Positions 14,683 to 20,683 of a stretch of 20,741 bases of DNA are shown here, piece after piece; positions within the stretch are counted from its first letter, which is position 1, and each line of letters starts with the position of its first letter. The position numbers and the translations under genes are program-made. Source of the DNA: an uncultured Bacilli bacterium (GTDB taxonomy: Bacteria; Bacillota_I; Bacilli_A; RF39; UBA660); NCBI GenBank assembly GCA_947632625.1, contig CANRPZ010000012.1, forward strand, positions 1 to 20,741, given 5' to 3'. Under the pieces are notes generated by a model. The model saw only the letters and a program-made list of their open reading frames with translations. It ran no database searches and had not been told where the DNA came from.

Positions 14683-14714
14683 AAAAAAAGAAAAGCAAAG
14701 TTTTCCCTTTTCTT
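14683..14714 (-). terminator. Terminator of the mutY-ku-ligase operon
   Basis: Minus-strand AAGAAAAG (14714-14707) pairs with CTTTTCTT (14695-14688) across an 11-nt loop and is followed by seven T (14689-14683). It begins 18 bp after the ligase stop codon. Confidence 0.75.
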
Positions 14715-14731
14715 AAAATATTTTAAACCAA

Positions 14732-15616
14732 CTACTGTTTAAAAATCGGTTGGCGCAAGTGATTTTCTTTTGTTCTTTCTAAATAAGCTATTGTAACCTG
14801 TATCGTTGGATTAATAAAGTGACATTCTTCTCCTTCAAAATCTATAAAAGGAGATTTTTGAATGACTTTTCTACTTTTAATTCTTTCGTACATTTTTTGC
14901 TTCTTTCCCATCGAAACTTTTCCAACAAAGCAAAACTTATCTTTTCGATATTCCCCTAAATAAAGTGAAATAACAGCATTTTCACTTTTTTCATAGTAGC
15001 CCCCGACAAAAAACTTTTCTTGTTTCAAATTTTTAATTTTTATCCAAGCTTCTACCCTTGTTCCTATTTCATAAACGCTATCCTTTTTCTTTGCAACAAT
15101 TCCTTCAAAATCCATTCTTTTTACTTTCAAAAACAACTCTTTTCCTTTTTCTTCTACGTATTTTACTTTAATAAAATGTTCTGTATCCGAAAACTTTTCT
15201 AACAATTTCTTACGTTCCATAAGAGGTTCTTTAGTTAAATCTCTTCCATCCAAATACAGAATATCAAACACCATAAAAACAACGGGAACTTGTTCGACTA
15301 AACTTTTTATTTTTTCTTTATTTTTGGCATGTGTCCGTTCCTGCAATTTTGAAAAACTAGGTTTATTATCTAAAAACGTAACGATTTCTCCATCAAAAAT
15401 ACAATCGTGTTTGATGTTTTTTTGAATATCTTTTAGTTCAGGATAGAGACTAGTAAAATCTGTCCCACGCCTTCCATAAAGTTTAAATGTATTTTTACCA
15501 ACATGAAAAATAGTTCTTACGCCATCAAATTTTAGTTCATAAATATAGTCCTTTGAATTAAAAGGCTTTTCTATTTCATCCAAAAGCATCGGAGCAACAA
15601 ACTTACCAAATTGCAA
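14732..15616 (-). CDS. ligD: ATP-dependent DNA ligase, stand-alone LigD-type ligase domain
   Basis: A 294-residue ATP-dependent ligase that seals breaks in non-homologous end joining. The nucleotidyltransferase motifs are complete: motif I KFDGVR with adenylated Lys29, motif III FDGEIV (Asp75, Glu77), IIIa VFDILYLDG (about 117-124), IV FEGIVAKK (Glu171) and V WIKIKN (Lys193, Lys195). A short OB-fold (about 205-290) follows. There are no polymerase or phosphoesterase domains, unlike mycobacterial LigD and unlike Bacillus LigD, which has a polymerase domain. The start is a TTG at 15616: the SD GAGGTG is formed by the last codons of ku, one base separates the ku stop from the TTG, and no ATG is nearby. 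The two genes are therefore translationally coupled. The ku neighbour makes the NHEJ role very likely. Confidence 0.9.
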   Translation of the reverse strand: MQFGKFVAPMLLDEIEKPFNSKDYIYELKFDGVRTIFHVGKNTFKLYGRRGTDFTSLYPELKDIQKNIKHDCIFDGEIVTFLDNKPSFSKLQERTHAKNKEKIKSLVEQVPVVFMVFDILYLDGRDLTKEPLMERKKLLEKFSDTEHFIKVKYVEEKGKELFLKVKRMDFEGIVAKKKDSVYEIGTRVEAWIKIKNLKQEKFFVGGYYEKSENAVISLYLGEYRKDKFCFVGKVSMGKKQKMYERIKSRKVIQKSPFIDFEGEECHFINPTIQVTIAYLERTKENHLRQPIFKQ

Positions 15617-15617
15617 A

Positions 15618-16364
15618 TTAAGACACCTCTAAACTTTTTTGTAAAGAGGTAACTAAATCTTTCATAGATGGTCGTTTTATTTTTACCCTTTTTGGAATTG
15701 GTTTACCAACAATCTTTTCATTGATGGCTTCTTTAATTTGGTTCTGATAATCATCTTTATAAAGTTCAGGTTCAAAATGTCCTGATAAATGCTTGACAAG
15801 TTCTAGGGCTAGGTCTAATTCTTTTTTGGTAAATTTACTTTCTGTAGTTGCTTCAGGAATGTTTATTTCTTCTTCAAAATAAATTGTCGACATTAAAATA
15901 TTCCCTTCAAAATAGCGTAGTAGCACATAATAAAACTTACTACCGATACTTGTTTTGGCAACGGCGATCTTTTTGGTTTTATTTAAAACCTCTAAAAATA
16001 AGGAATAAGCTTTCGATTTCTTTGGAGTAGTTAAAATATAACTTTTTTCATAATAAAAGGGATCAATTTCACTAGAGGGCACAAAAGAAATAATCTCGAT
16101 AGAATCCTTGGAATCAATCTGCATATTCGAAAGTTCCTCTTTTGTAAACGTTACGAACTCACCTTTTTCATATTCATATCCTTTTACTAAATCGACTTCA
16201 TGAACAATTTTCTTACAATGTTCACAATACTTTTGATAGCGAATACGTTTTAAACATTTCTTATGTAATTGATTAAAAGACGTATCATTGTTTTTAATAA
16301 TAGGATTATAAACAATAGGAATATTTACCAAACCAAAAGAGATTGCACTATGCATATTTGCCAT
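15618..16364 (-). CDS. ku: Non-homologous end joining protein Ku
   Basis: A 248-residue bacterial Ku that binds DNA ends as a homodimer and recruits the ligase. The N-terminus MHSAISFGLVNIPIVYNP is the family hallmark; HKKCLKRIRYQKYCEHC (residues 34-50) matches the usual H-C-x-R-I-(x)n-C-x-x-C block; the ring region FYYEKSYILTTPKKSKAYSLF follows, and the helical arm LDLALELVKHLSGHFEPELYKDDY precedes a basic tail (KPIPKRVKIKRP). It is slightly short for the family (260-300), owing to a small C-terminal extension. The SD AGGTGAT precedes ATG 16364. It lies 51 bp after mutY and 1 bp before the ligase. No promoter is evident in the 51-bp gap, so transcription probably comes from the mutY promoter. 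Confidence 0.95.
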   Translation of the reverse strand: MANMHSAISFGLVNIPIVYNPIIKNNDTSFNQLHKKCLKRIRYQKYCEHCKKIVHEVDLVKGYEYEKGEFVTFTKEELSNMQIDSKDSIEIISFVPSSEIDPFYYEKSYILTTPKKSKAYSLFLEVLNKTKKIAVAKTSIGSKFYYVLLRYFEGNILMSTIYFEEEINIPEATTESKFTKKELDLALELVKHLSGHFEPELYKDDYQNQIKEAINEKIVGKPIPKRVKIKRPSMKDLVTSLQKSLEVS

Positions 16365-16415
16365 ATTATCACCTAGTTAAGTAGTGCGTATAAATAACTA
16401 TTTTTATTCATGAAC

Positions 16416-17450
16416 TTAAAAATTTTTTAAAAAATAATCAACATAATAAGAAAATGCACTCGGAATTGAATAATTTTGGATTAACTCTTTTTTATCTACC
16501 CAAATAAAATCTTCTAAAGGCTTTTTTAAAAAAACTAAATACCCTTTCATATACCAAATAATATGAGAAAAAATATGCTTTGCTTCACCTATTTCCATAA
16601 TTGACTGATAGTTTATTTGTTGATCAAAAAAAGCATTTTCAACGTCTATTAAAGAATTATACTCTTTAGAATTCGGTAGCTCATATAAAGAAGCAAGTAA
16701 GCCCGTTTCTTTTCTTTTTCGAATTGCAAGCTTATTTTGATAGACAAATAAAAATACACTACGTTCTTCTATTCTCTTTTCGTTTTTCTTATCTTTAACA
16801 GGGTATAATTCTTGTGTTTTCTTTTTATAAGATAAACATTTCCTATTTAAAGGACAATTTTTACAATCAGGATTTTTTGGAGTACAAATAAGGCTCCCTA
16901 AATCCATAAAGCTTTGGGTAAATTCACTAGGATACTCTTTGGATAAATTTTTTTCAACAATAGAGGCATAAACTTTATAAGCACTGGGTTTATTGATTGG
17001 TGTATCAATTTCATAAACCCTTCCTATTACTCGATACACATTTCCATCAATGGCAATAGTAGGAATTTTATAAGCAATCGATAAAATGGCTCCCGCACTA
17101 TAAGCTCCTATTCCTGGTAATTTAAGTAATTCTTCTTTTGTGTTTGGTAAAGTATTTTTTCCAGCGTCTAAAAGTTTTCTAGCCGCTTTCTGTAAATTAC
17201 GTGCTCTACTATAATATCCAAGTCCTTCCCAAAGTTTTAGTAAAGCATCTTCGTTAATATGTGCTAAAGATTCTATATTTGGAATTTCCTTCATAAAACG
17301 ATTGTAATAATGGATTACTGCTTCTACTCTTGTTTGTTGAAGCATAATTTCACTAATCCATATTGCATAAGGATCATTCGTATTTCGCCAAGGTAAATTT
17401 CTTTTATTTAATTGATACCAATTTATTAATTCTTTCGTAATTATTTTCAT
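16416..17450 (-). CDS. mutY: A/G-specific adenine glycosylase MutY
   Basis: A 344-residue DNA repair enzyme that removes adenine mispaired with 8-oxoguanine. Catalytic Glu34 sits in SEIMLQQTRV, the helix-hairpin-helix is LPGIGAYSAGAI (about 111-122), and Asp135 is in IDGNVYRV. The [4Fe-4S] cluster ligands are Cys189, Cys196, Cys199 and Cys205 (C-x6-C-x2-C-x5-C). The C-terminal NUDIX-like domain (about 225-344) keeps the FSH loop (Phe295-Ser296-His297) known to recognise 8-oxoguanine in Geobacillus MutY. The start is ATG 17450; GTG 17459 would add only MLQ and has no better SD. First gene of a mutY-ku-ligase operon with a good promoter. No key residue is missing. Confidence 0.95.
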   Translation of the reverse strand: MKIITKELINWYQLNKRNLPWRNTNDPYAIWISEIMLQQTRVEAVIHYYNRFMKEIPNIESLAHINEDALLKLWEGLGYYSRARNLQKAARKLLDAGKNTLPNTKEELLKLPGIGAYSAGAILSIAYKIPTIAIDGNVYRVIGRVYEIDTPINKPSAYKVYASIVEKNLSKEYPSEFTQSFMDLGSLICTPKNPDCKNCPLNRKCLSYKKKTQELYPVKDKKNEKRIEERSVFLFVYQNKLAIRKRKETGLLASLYELPNSKEYNSLIDVENAFFDQQINYQSIMEIGEAKHIFSHIIWYMKGYLVFLKKPLEDFIWVDKKELIQNYSIPSAFSYYVDYFLKNF

Positions 17451-17476
17451 TTGTAACACTTCTTTAATTTACATAA

Positions 17477-17505
17477 ATTATATCATTTTTAACTACATTT
17501 TTAAA
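17477..17505 (-). promoter_or_regulatory. Promoter of the mutY-ku-ligase operon
   Basis: TTTAAA (17505-17500), 17 bp, consensus TATAAT (17482-17477) on the minus strand, with transcription starting near 17470. It lies back to back with the XRE gene promoter, only 18 bp between the two -35 boxes, so one bound regulator could affect both. Confidence 0.7.
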
Positions 17506-17523
17506 GTTTTAGAAAAGTTCAAT

Positions 17524-17552
17524 TTTACATTCTATTCATCTATTGGTATGAT
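17524..17552 (+). promoter_or_regulatory. Promoter of the XRE regulator gene
   Basis: TTTACA (17524-17529), 17 bp, TATGAT (17547-17552). The expected transcript start near 17559 leaves only about 9 nt before a GTG that opens a short leader frame and about 41 nt before the regulator's ATG. Confidence 0.65.
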
Positions 17553-17567
17553 AACATTATAAAAGAG

Positions 17568-17603
17568 GTGAATTGTTGTAAATTTTTTACAGTATTAATA
17601 TGA
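17568..17603 (+). CDS. Possible 11-codon leader ORF overlapping the XRE start
   Basis: A GTG at 17568 opens a frame encoding MNCCKFFTVLI and stops at TGA 17601-17603. That stop overlaps the regulator's ATG as ATGA. GAGGTG is the only SD-like sequence upstream of the regulator, lies 30 nt from its ATG, and contains the leader's own GTG, so the regulator may depend on coupling to this leader. No strong SD precedes the GTG; initiation would be nearly leaderless. Its use is an inference. Confidence 0.3.
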   Translation: MNCCKFFTVLI

Positions 17604-17818
17604 ATTTAAATGAGAATTTAGGAAAAGTAATAAAAAGGATTAGACTTTCAAAAAATTTAACACAAAAGGATGTAGCTAAATTAGCAGGAATAAGCTTGAA
17701 ATATTATGGAGCAATTGAAAGAGGGAAAAGCTCTCCATCATTAAAGGTGGTTTTTAAAATTAGTTTAGCATTAGAAAAAAGTTTATCCGAGTTATTTTCA
17801 GAAATGAAAAACAAATAA
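17600..17818 (+). CDS. Small XRE-family helix-turn-helix regulator
   Basis: A 72-residue protein that is almost wholly an HTH_3 domain: LGKVIKRIRLSKNLTQKDVAKLAGISLKYYGAIERGKSSPSLKVVFKISLALEKSLSELF, with the recognition helix near residues 31-42 (ISLKYYGAIERG). There is no added sensor or peptidase domain. Such single-domain proteins are usually DNA-binding repressors of phage, plasmid, toxin-antitoxin or housekeeping genes. The ATG at 17600 lacks its own SD, and an in-frame stop at 17579-17581 rules out a longer form. It is divergent from mutY-ku-ligase with adjoining promoters, so it may control that operon or itself; no operator is proven. No toxin-like partner is next to it. Confidence 0.85.
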   Translation: MNLNENLGKVIKRIRLSKNLTQKDVAKLAGISLKYYGAIERGKSSPSLKVVFKISLALEKSLSELFSEMKNK

Positions 17819-17840
17819 AAAACTGAGAGACCCCAGTTTT
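17814..17840 (-). terminator. Terminator after tRNA-Thr, also at the XRE gene end
   Basis: AAAACTG (17819-17825) pairs with CAGTTTT (17834-17840) across an 8-nt loop. On the minus strand it continues into TTATTTG just after the tRNA 3' end; on the plus strand the U-tract is poor. It probably serves mainly tRNA-Thr. Confidence 0.65.
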
Positions 17841-17852
17841 AAAAATCAAATA

Positions 17853-17928
17853 TGGTGCTGAAAACAAGATTCGAACTTGCGACCTACGCGTTACGAGGGC
17901 GTTGCTCTACCAACTGAGCTATTTCAGC
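17853..17928 (-). tRNA. tRNA-Thr, anticodon CGU
   Basis: A 76-nt cloverleaf with encoded CCA: acceptor GCTGAAA/TTTCAGC, D-arm GCTC-AGTTGGTA-GAGC, anticodon loop CTCGTAA (CGT at 17895-17893, reading ACG), T-arm GCAAG-TTCGAAT-CTTGT, discriminator A. The anticodon stem ACGCC/CGCGT pairs in four positions, but 31-39 is a C-C mismatch, where a C-G pair would be expected. The rest is regular, so it is probably functional, with a weakened stem next to the loop. Confidence 0.93.
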
Positions 17929-17938
17929 AAGCAAATTA

Positions 17939-17947
17939 ATTATAGCA
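17939..17947 (-). promoter_or_regulatory. Extended -10 promoter of tRNA-Thr
   Basis: TGC followed by consensus TATAAT (17944-17939) on the minus strand, 10 bp before the mature 5' end. The -35 region is weak. The same TTGCTATAAT string is found before tRNA-Gly. Confidence 0.6.
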
Positions 17948-18025
17948 AAAAAGTATAATATATTCTATAAAAACTTTACTTAATTTTAGAATTATGGCAT
18001 AAAATTAAAGTAAATATACTTTTTT

Positions 18026-18061
18026 ATGCACTTATATTCAAAAATGCACTTATATTCAAAA
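18026..18061. repeat. Two perfect tandem copies of an 18-bp unit
   Basis: ATGCACTTATATTCAAAA occurs twice in direct tandem (18026-18043 and 18044-18061), ending five bases before the tRNA-Gly -35 box. It is non-coding. It could be a slippage product or a pair of regulator sites. Confidence 0.85.
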
Positions 18062-18066
18062 AAGTA

Positions 18067-18095
18067 TTGAATTTTAAAAATTTTATTGCTATAAT
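18067..18095 (+). promoter_or_regulatory. Promoter of tRNA-Gly
   Basis: TTGAAT (18067-18072), 17 bp, TGC-extended consensus TATAAT (18090-18095), 13 bp before the mature tRNA 5' end. This is one of the strongest promoter matches in the window. Confidence 0.8.
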
Positions 18096-18108
18096 CTAAA
18101 TTGTTCAT

Positions 18109-18182
18109 GCAGGTGTAGTTTAATGGTAGAGCTTCAGCCTTCCAAGCTGATAACGTGGGTTCGATTCCCATCACCTGCTCCA
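18109..18182 (+). tRNA. tRNA-Gly, anticodon UCC
   Basis: A 74-nt cloverleaf with encoded CCA: acceptor GCAGGTG/CACCTGC, short D-arm GTTT-AATGGTA-GAGC typical of tRNA-Gly, anticodon stem TCAGC/GCTGA with loop CTTCCAA (TCC), T-arm GTGGG-TTCGATT-CCCAT, discriminator T. It is followed directly by a terminator. Part of this gene (18136-18161) is found again, inverted and slightly changed, at 18225-18249. Confidence 0.96.
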
Positions 18183-18193
18183 TATTTAAAATC

Positions 18194-18221
18194 AAATCAG
18201 TCCACAAAGGCTGATTTTTTT
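18194..18221 (+). terminator. Terminator after tRNA-Gly
   Basis: AAATCAG (18194-18200) pairs with CTGATTT (18211-18217), with a further CC/GG pair inside, and continues into T to 18221. On the minus strand the same hairpin follows the truncated gene at 18223-18513, with a weaker tail. Confidence 0.8.
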
Positions 18222-18222
18222 A

Positions 18223-18513
18223 TTAATCCACGTTATCAGTTGGAAAGCTAAACCTTCTATTATTTTTATAATATAAATTTTCCATGATATCATCAAATAA
18301 TCCATACCATTTTATTTGCACATTATGACGAGTATTTTCATATCTTTTGTTATAATTTAAACATCGATTTTGAGGTTGAACAAATAAATGGCTAAAATGA
18401 ACTCCTGTTGAATAATGATTTCGTTTACTTAATAAAACTTTTAAAATTTCTTCCTTACTTAACCATAAAAAATCATTTACATTCCCATAAACTATAGCAG
18501 GAATTTTATAAAA
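18223..18513 (-). pseudogene. 5'-truncated gene remnant of unknown family
   Basis: An open minus-strand frame of 96 codons without a usable start runs from an in-frame TAA at 18516-18514 to TAA at 18225-18223. It begins FYKIPAIVYGNVNDFLWLSK, includes HYSTGVHFSHLFVQPQNRC and HNVQIKWYGLFDDIMENLYY, and ends FSFPTDNVD. The reading is uninterrupted and looks protein-like, so I take it as the C-terminal part of a gene whose front is lost. I do not recognise the family; a restriction-enzyme or other DNA-related origin is only a guess. Its last eight or nine codons are formed by an inverted, tRNA-Gly-like sequence, so the original C-terminus may also be altered. The front end stops at a palindrome shared with the opposite remnant. 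Confidence 0.55.
18225..18249 (-). repeat. Inverted fragment resembling the anticodon arm of tRNA-Gly
   Basis: On the minus strand this stretch reads AGCTTTCCAACTGATAACG and then TGGATT. It matches tRNA-Gly 18136-18161 (AGCCTTCCAAGCTGATAACG, then TGGGTT) at 23 of 26 positions, with two substitutions and one deleted G. It covers the anticodon stem and loop, the variable loop and the start of the T-stem. It lies 43 bp after the tRNA in opposite orientation. Possible origins are a former attachment site, a recombination scar or a copied tRNA fragment. Confidence 0.7.
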
Positions 18514-18953
18514 TTAAAACTGAAAGTTATTTATACATAAAACTTAATGTAAAAACTAATGATAATGATAATTCTAATGTTATTTTAACTATTCCTATTA
18601 GTGAAAATATTATAGAAATAACTATGAAAGAAGAAAATGCATTTTTAGAAAATAATAACCAAAATATGAATCTAAAAATAATAGTAGTCTTTATTTCTTT
18701 AACTATAGCTACTGTTTATTTACTAATTAAAATTTTATTCAATAAGAATAATGATAAGGCAATTTTAAAAGCCTATCAAGATCTAATTATAACGATTCAA
18801 AATGAACCAAATATCCTTACAAATAACAAAATATATTTAATGAATTTAAAAGGCTTAATTAGTATAGCCATAAATAATAATTCCAATATATTTAATTATC
18901 AAAATACCTACTATACTTTTATAGATAATATTTTTTATATTTATAATTATTAA
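18498..18953 (+). pseudogene. 5'-truncated membrane protein remnant, DUF5305-like C-terminus
   Basis: The frame is open from just after TAG 18495-18497 to the stop at 18953, about 151 codons, but the first ATG is at 18624, already inside protein-like sequence. Before it one reads YKIKTESYLYIKLNVKTNDN, SNVILTIPISENIIEIT; after it comes one membrane segment (NLKIIVVFISLTIATVYLLI) and a short cytosolic tail with YLMNLKGLISIA and YYTFIDNIFYIYNY. The order of outer beta domain, membrane helix and tail with a 'LKGLISIA ... YY.FIDNIFYIY' end resembles DUF5305 proteins, which often accompany SipW-type signal peptidases. The N-terminal signal and most of the outer domain are missing. No SD lies before ATG 18624. 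I favour a decayed gene; a short expressed protein of 109 residues is possible. Confidence 0.5.
18502..18515. repeat. 14-bp perfect palindrome at the junction of two truncated genes
   Basis: AATTTTATAAAATT is its own reverse complement. The two headless frames at 18223-18513 and 18498-18953 both run through it and both read Phe-Tyr-Lys-Ile across it. It marks the point where the two genes were joined. Confidence 0.7.
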
Positions 18954-19033
18954 AAAACTACATAGATATAAATTATTTTATCTCTACAAAAATTGGAGAT
19001 TGATATATATAATCATTCTCTATATTGTTTTTT

Positions 19034-19060
19034 AATCGAACTTTTTAGTTCGATTTTTTT
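19034..19060 (+). terminator. Plus-strand terminator after the DUF5305-like remnant
   Basis: AATCGAAC (19034-19041) pairs perfectly with GTTCGATT (19048-19055) across a 6-nt loop, followed by five T. On the minus strand it lies beyond the ABC permease gene but has no U-tract there. The region 18954-19079 holds nothing else I can identify. Confidence 0.75.
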
Positions 19061-19079
19061 AGATTAAAATTTTTCTCAA

Positions 19080-19754
19080 TCAAATTGACTTTTTAGAAAA
19101 AATTTTATATGAAATCCAGTAAGAAACAAAATAAAATAAAGCATTTAATAAAAGGCATAGTATGGGTGAAATTTTAAATAAATATCGTAAATCTATTTTT
19201 TGATAAAATCCAGGAAATAATATTAAAATGCATCCTCCTAAAACACCTATTAAAAATATAAATAATGCTGGAATAATAACCGATTGCATTCTTCCCTTTT
19301 CTACTCCCCATTTATAAATACAGGGAACATTGGCACACATTAAAAATGAAACACTTGTAAAAGCAAGAAGACATATTCTTAAAGAATCAGCAACATTATT
19401 TACTTTTCCTCGAACGAATATAGTAATGATAAAACTAACCAAAATACCCATTACAATGGATAAAAATGAATTTAAAAATATAAATAAGTATTTCGATTTT
19501 ACAATTTCTTTTCTCGTAATAGGTAATGATAAGAGATATTTATCTGAATCAGCATTTTCATCGTAAGAAAATGAAGAAATACTATTCATTCCAAAAAAAA
19601 TTAAAAATAAAATAGAACCGGTTGTAAAAACATCTAGTTGTATAGAAGCCATAGCAATCAAAAAAAGAAACATAACAATACTAAAGATAATATTCCCTTT
19701 AAAATTTTTAAATACATATAAATCTTTTAACAACAATCCTTTAATAGTATTCAT
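19080..19754 (-). CDS. ABC-2 type transporter permease
   Basis: A 224-residue membrane protein with six probable helices (about 20-37, 42-60, 92-112, 126-146, 158-180 and 195-215). The KYLLSLPITRKEIVKSKYLF block after the second helix is typical of ABC2_membrane_5 permeases, the family of bacitracin-, lantibiotic- and phenol-soluble-modulin-type exporters and of unknown small-molecule exporters. The SD AAAGGAG overlaps the stop of the ATPase gene and ATG 19754 follows two bases later, so the pair is translationally coupled. A dimer of this protein with two ATPase subunits would form the transporter. The substrate is unknown. Confidence 0.88.
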   Translation of the reverse strand: MNTIKGLLLKDLYVFKNFKGNIIFSIVMFLFLIAMASIQLDVFTTGSILFLIFFGMNSISSFSYDENADSDKYLLSLPITRKEIVKSKYLFIFLNSFLSIVMGILVSFIITIFVRGKVNNVADSLRICLLAFTSVSFLMCANVPCIYKWGVEKGRMQSVIIPALFIFLIGVLGGCILILFPGFYQKIDLRYLFKISPILCLLLNALFYFVSYWISYKIFSKKSI

Positions 19755-19756
19755 CC

Positions 19757-20611
19757 CTATTCTCCTTTCACAAGTAAAAGCATTATCTCTTCTAAAGTTG
19801 GCTTTCGACTTTCTATTTTCGGGTATTTCTTTTTAAATTCATCCCTTGAACGAACAAGCAAAAAATTGGTATTTTTGTATTTTAAACATTTCAAATAATC
19901 TTCTTTTTTTATTTTTGCCAAATCCTTTAAAAGAATTTCAATTATTCCATATTCCTCATCTATTTTCTTTTTTGAAATATCTAAAATAATATTGCCATCA
20001 TTAATAAAAATAACCTCATCTGCTAAATGTTCTAAATCACTTGTAATATGAGTGGTCATTAAAATAGAATTTTCTTTATTACTTACAAATTTATTGAATA
20101 AATCAATAATTTCATAACGAAATATAGGATCTAAACCATTAGTAGGTTCATCTAAAATTAATAGTTTCGGTTCATGAGCTAATGCACATAAGACTTTAAT
20201 TTTCATTTTCATACCACTTGAAAATTCTTTTAATGGTTTATTACAAGGTATTTTAAATTCTTTAATGGTATCATAGAAATACTTTTCATTCCAATTTTGA
20301 TAAAATTTTTTCATTAATTTATTTATATCGTTTACATTTAAAATTGGTGAAAAAAAACTATCATCTAAAACAACCCCTATTTTTTCACGATCAAATTTAG
20401 TTAACTCTTTATTATTTTTCCCAAATATTTTGATATTTCCTTTATCATAAGAAATTAAGTTTAATATAGCTTTGATTGTAGTAGTCTTTCCGCTCCCATT
20501 TTCACCAATAAAACCAATAATTTTTCCTTTGGGCAATTTTATATTAATATGATTTAAGTGAAAATCTTTATATTTTTTCTCTAACTCTATCACTTCTAAA
20601 TTATATTCCAC
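19757..20611 (-). CDS. ABC transporter ATP-binding protein
   Basis: A 284-residue ATPase that drives the permease encoded next. Walker A GENGSGKTT (36-44), a divergent signature FSSGMKMK (130-137, where LSGGQ is usual), Walker B LLILDEP (150-156) and switch His188 (MTTH). The C-terminal 80 residues (about 205-284) are the extra domain seen in YtrB/BcrA-like ATPases. The start is GTG 20611, five bases after AGGTGA; GTG 20620 overlaps that SD and is rejected. Operons of this type often begin with a GntR (YtrA-like) regulator; none lies in the 130 bp available upstream. The FSSGM signature is common in this subfamily, so activity is expected. Confidence 0.92.
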   Translation of the reverse strand: MEYNLEVIELEKKYKDFHLNHINIKLPKGKIIGFIGENGSGKTTTIKAILNLISYDKGNIKIFGKNNKELTKFDREKIGVVLDDSFFSPILNVNDINKLMKKFYQNWNEKYFYDTIKEFKIPCNKPLKEFSSGMKMKIKVLCALAHEPKLLILDEPTNGLDPIFRYEIIDLFNKFVSNKENSILMTTHITSDLEHLADEVIFINDGNIILDISKKKIDEEYGIIEILLKDLAKIKKEDYLKCLKYKNTNFLLVRSRDEFKKKYPKIESRKPTLEEIMLLLVKGE

Positions 20612-20628
20612 TATTATCACCTATTTTT

Positions 20629-20637
20629 AGTATAGCA
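20629..20637 (-). promoter_or_regulatory. Extended -10 promoter of the ABC operon
   Basis: TGC then TATACT (20634-20629) on the minus strand, 17 bp before the chosen GTG. No clear -35 box is seen. The leader would be very short, about 10 nt, with the SD AGGTGA near the transcript start. Confidence 0.5.
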
Positions 20638-20669
20638 TAATAATATAAATTTAAAAATGAAACAATTTT

Positions 20670-20683
20670 TTTGAGTTTCCGTA
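20670..20683 (-). repeat. Right copy of the 14-bp inverted repeat pair
   Basis: TTTGAGTTTCCGTA is the exact reverse complement of 59-72. It lies upstream of the ABC operon promoter. No coding region is seen between here and the window end. Confidence 0.4.

Noticed and set aside
17992..18207. A 71-codon minus-strand frame containing GIEPTLSAWKAEALPLNY
   Set aside because: It is the antisense of tRNA-Gly, a well-known false protein, and it also crosses the tandem repeat and the tRNA promoter.
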